A stretch of DNA of 64,000 bases from Labyrinthula sp. Ha. Taxonomy: Eukaryota > Sar > Bigyra > Labyrinthulida > Labyrinthulaceae. Made by a program: the position numbers and the translations under genes. This document shows, piece by piece, positions 62,641 to 64,000 of the stretch; positions within the stretch are counted from its first letter, which is position 1; each line of letters begins with the position of its first letter. The stretch covers positions 1 to 64,000 of the forward strand of contig JAALGZ010000018.1 of assembly GCA_015227615.1 (NCBI GenBank), read 5' to 3'. Below the pieces are notes generated by a model. That model was not told the DNA's origin and searched no databases. It saw nothing but the letters and a program-made list of their open reading frames with translations.

Positions 62641-62730
62641 GTTTGTTTTTTTTCAATTATTATTTTTACACAAGAAATCTTTTGGGCAATTAATTTATGT
62701 ACAAAAATAACAAAAACAAACAAACAAAAA
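56744..62730. other. Spacer downstream of Roco unit 2
   Basis: Counterpart of 48276-54136: practically identical to 60922, then diverged. No gene recognised. The last part (about 62500-62730) is the 5' flank of the unit 3 gene. Confidence 0.5.
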
Positions 62731-64000
62731 ATGGTGAAATCAATTCAACAAAAATATGAAGAAAGATATGATAAAACATCCTTTTATATTGAATGGTATC
62801 TTAATTAACTAAATCACTCTAAGTGGACAGTATTGTGAAAACCCAAACCAGTTCAAAAGGGAGATAGAAGAGTTTGTAAAAGGGTTCCAACGAAAAAAAG
62901 AAGTGTCTTCTGTATGGTATTCTGTTTTCTTTTATCTTTGTTTTAGTTTTCGAGATTGTCCTTTTGATACCGTCGAATCTGCATTTACAAGATTTATTCT
63001 TTGTTTTCCAGCTATGAAAGAACTCCAGTATTTTATTTTATTTTCTTGAGTTTAGATTTTGGAATTGCAGATTCAGTGATGAAAATTTTCAAAACTTTCA
63101 ACAACTTAAAATATTGAAACTGAATATAATGGAGTATATTTTTTTTTATATGTTTAGTTTAGGTTTTACCAATGTAATATTCCTGAAGTGAGTTCTTTTT
63201 GCAGTTTATTGAGTTCAATCAATACAAAAGATATAGTGTAAAAATATTTTATATTATTATTTAGACTATATCGAAACGGACTCAGTGCAAAATATACAAA
63301 TATTATATTTAAAAGTTTATCTTTTAATAAAGCAATTTTATATATACAGTACTTGTTTTCAAAATATTGAGTTTTTAGTACTATTGAAGATGTTCAAAAT
63401 AAAGCTATTGTTTCAGCCATTAAAAACTACTTGAAAGCTAATAAAAGAATAGAGAGCTTAGTATATAGACATACTGAACGATTCAAAAAGATAGAAGAAG
63501 AAGATATTATTGAATTACAAGAAATAGTTGATTCACATCCTTCTATATTTAGTCTTGAAATCTATGAAAGCTTAATTAAACCTAAAGGAAAGAGTAAATG
63601 TTAAAACAGACTTGTTCATTCTTTTTTACAAAAACAATATAAAGAAGATAAGTTGTTAGATGAAGTTCCAGTTATTCTTATGGGTATTTTATTTAGTTTA
63701 GTTTTGTTTTTAGGTGATGAAAGAACTGTAAAAACCTCTTTATTAAGAAACTTATCTGGAAAAACTTTTCAAAAAGAAATACAATCTACTTTAATTTTGG
63801 AAGATTATCAAGTACATCAAGTTAAATACAATAAGTTTAAACTAATTTAAAAATATGATCTTACTGTTCAAAGATTAAGAAATATGCTAGATGTTAGATA
63901 TTTTATTCAAGATGAAGTTCAAAAAGAGCCAAAATATAACTTAGATTTTGAAAATGAGTTGATTACAAGAACTATAAGAAAGAAAAGTTTTGCTGAGCAA
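62640..64000. repeat. Roco tandem array, unit 3 (partial, diverged)
   Basis: Start of a third unit, cut by the window end. It is recognisable by protein and by exon layout rather than by nucleotide identity, so it is a much older copy than the unit 1/unit 2 pair. Confidence 0.85.
62731..64000 (+). pseudogene. LRR-Roc (Roco) gene, unit 3, broken and cut by window end
   Basis: The exon layout parallels units 1-2: 62731-62795, 62824-62916, 62947-63027, 63056-63133, 63163-63237, 63265-63348, 63379-63683, 63714 onward. Introns are 28, 30, 28, 29, 27, 30 and 30 nt; the first six are phase 2 and separate single LRRs (joins give FWNC, FYQC and LYRN). The last intron is phase 1, falls inside the P-loop codons and is absent from units 1-2. 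Two in-frame TAA codons (63602-63604 and 63848-63850) interrupt the Roc region, and the P-loop reads GDERTVKT, with Gly replaced by Val. The rest of the Roc start aligns well with unit 2 (KYDLTVQRLRNML against KYELSVQRVKNVL). It is most likely a recent pseudogene of an old paralogue; the remainder lies outside the window. Confidence 0.8.

Overview
The window is nuclear DNA from a eukaryote, very probably a unicellular one. It is AT-rich, uses the standard stop codons, has spliceosomal introns, and carries fungal/protist-type housekeeping genes: pyruvate carboxylase, NOC3, a TTL-family ligase and an RRM protein. Every intron I could place by protein continuity is only 27-32 nt long, which points to a lineage with miniaturised introns. 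A surface protein with an ShKT-like module and Pro/Thr linkers, plus LRR-Roc-COR (Roco) genes, would suit a stramenopile or another protist. I cannot name the species from sequence alone.

Layout. Positions 1-6181 and 12390-18588 are two copies of a block (A1, A2). Each holds the 3' part of a Ty1/copia-type fossil followed by a gene, on the minus strand, for a secreted choice-of-anchor-B/ShKT/TM protein. The copies are separated by about 6.2 kb, whose right part is the 5' part of the copia fossil in front of A2. From 18.6 to 23.7 kb I see no gene. From 23.8 to 28.1 kb an RRM gene (+) and a four-exon pyruvate carboxylase gene (-) converge, 37 bp apart. After a 4.3 kb gap, a TTL-family gene (+) and NOC3 (-) converge with their stop codons overlapping by 8 bp (32.4-35.6 kb). 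From 35.6 to 45.7 kb the sequence is mostly empty, with one stretch that looks like a decayed gene. From 45669 to the end is a tandem array of Roco genes with a period of 8468 bp: two nearly identical units and a third, diverged and broken one.

The most interesting material is the Roco array. Across seven tiny introns, 27-30 nt each and all in phase 2, units 1 and 2 encode a 771-residue protein in which each N-terminal leucine-rich repeat sits on its own symmetric exon, followed by a single large Roc-COR exon. Unit 1 has lost one splice acceptor (AG to GG), and unit 3 has in-frame stops and a degraded P-loop, so only unit 2 looks fully intact. Units 1 and 2 are almost identical for 6786 bp apart from one 74-nt patch carrying 10 differences, and then drop abruptly to rough similarity.

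The duplicated surface-protein gene shows the same kind of patchiness. All 24 amino-acid substitutions fall in the first 328 residues, while the last 312 are identical apart from a 5-residue repeat expansion. Two unrelated predicted receptor-like or surface families in one window thus both look duplicated and then reshaped in patches, most simply by gene conversion. That reading is inference.
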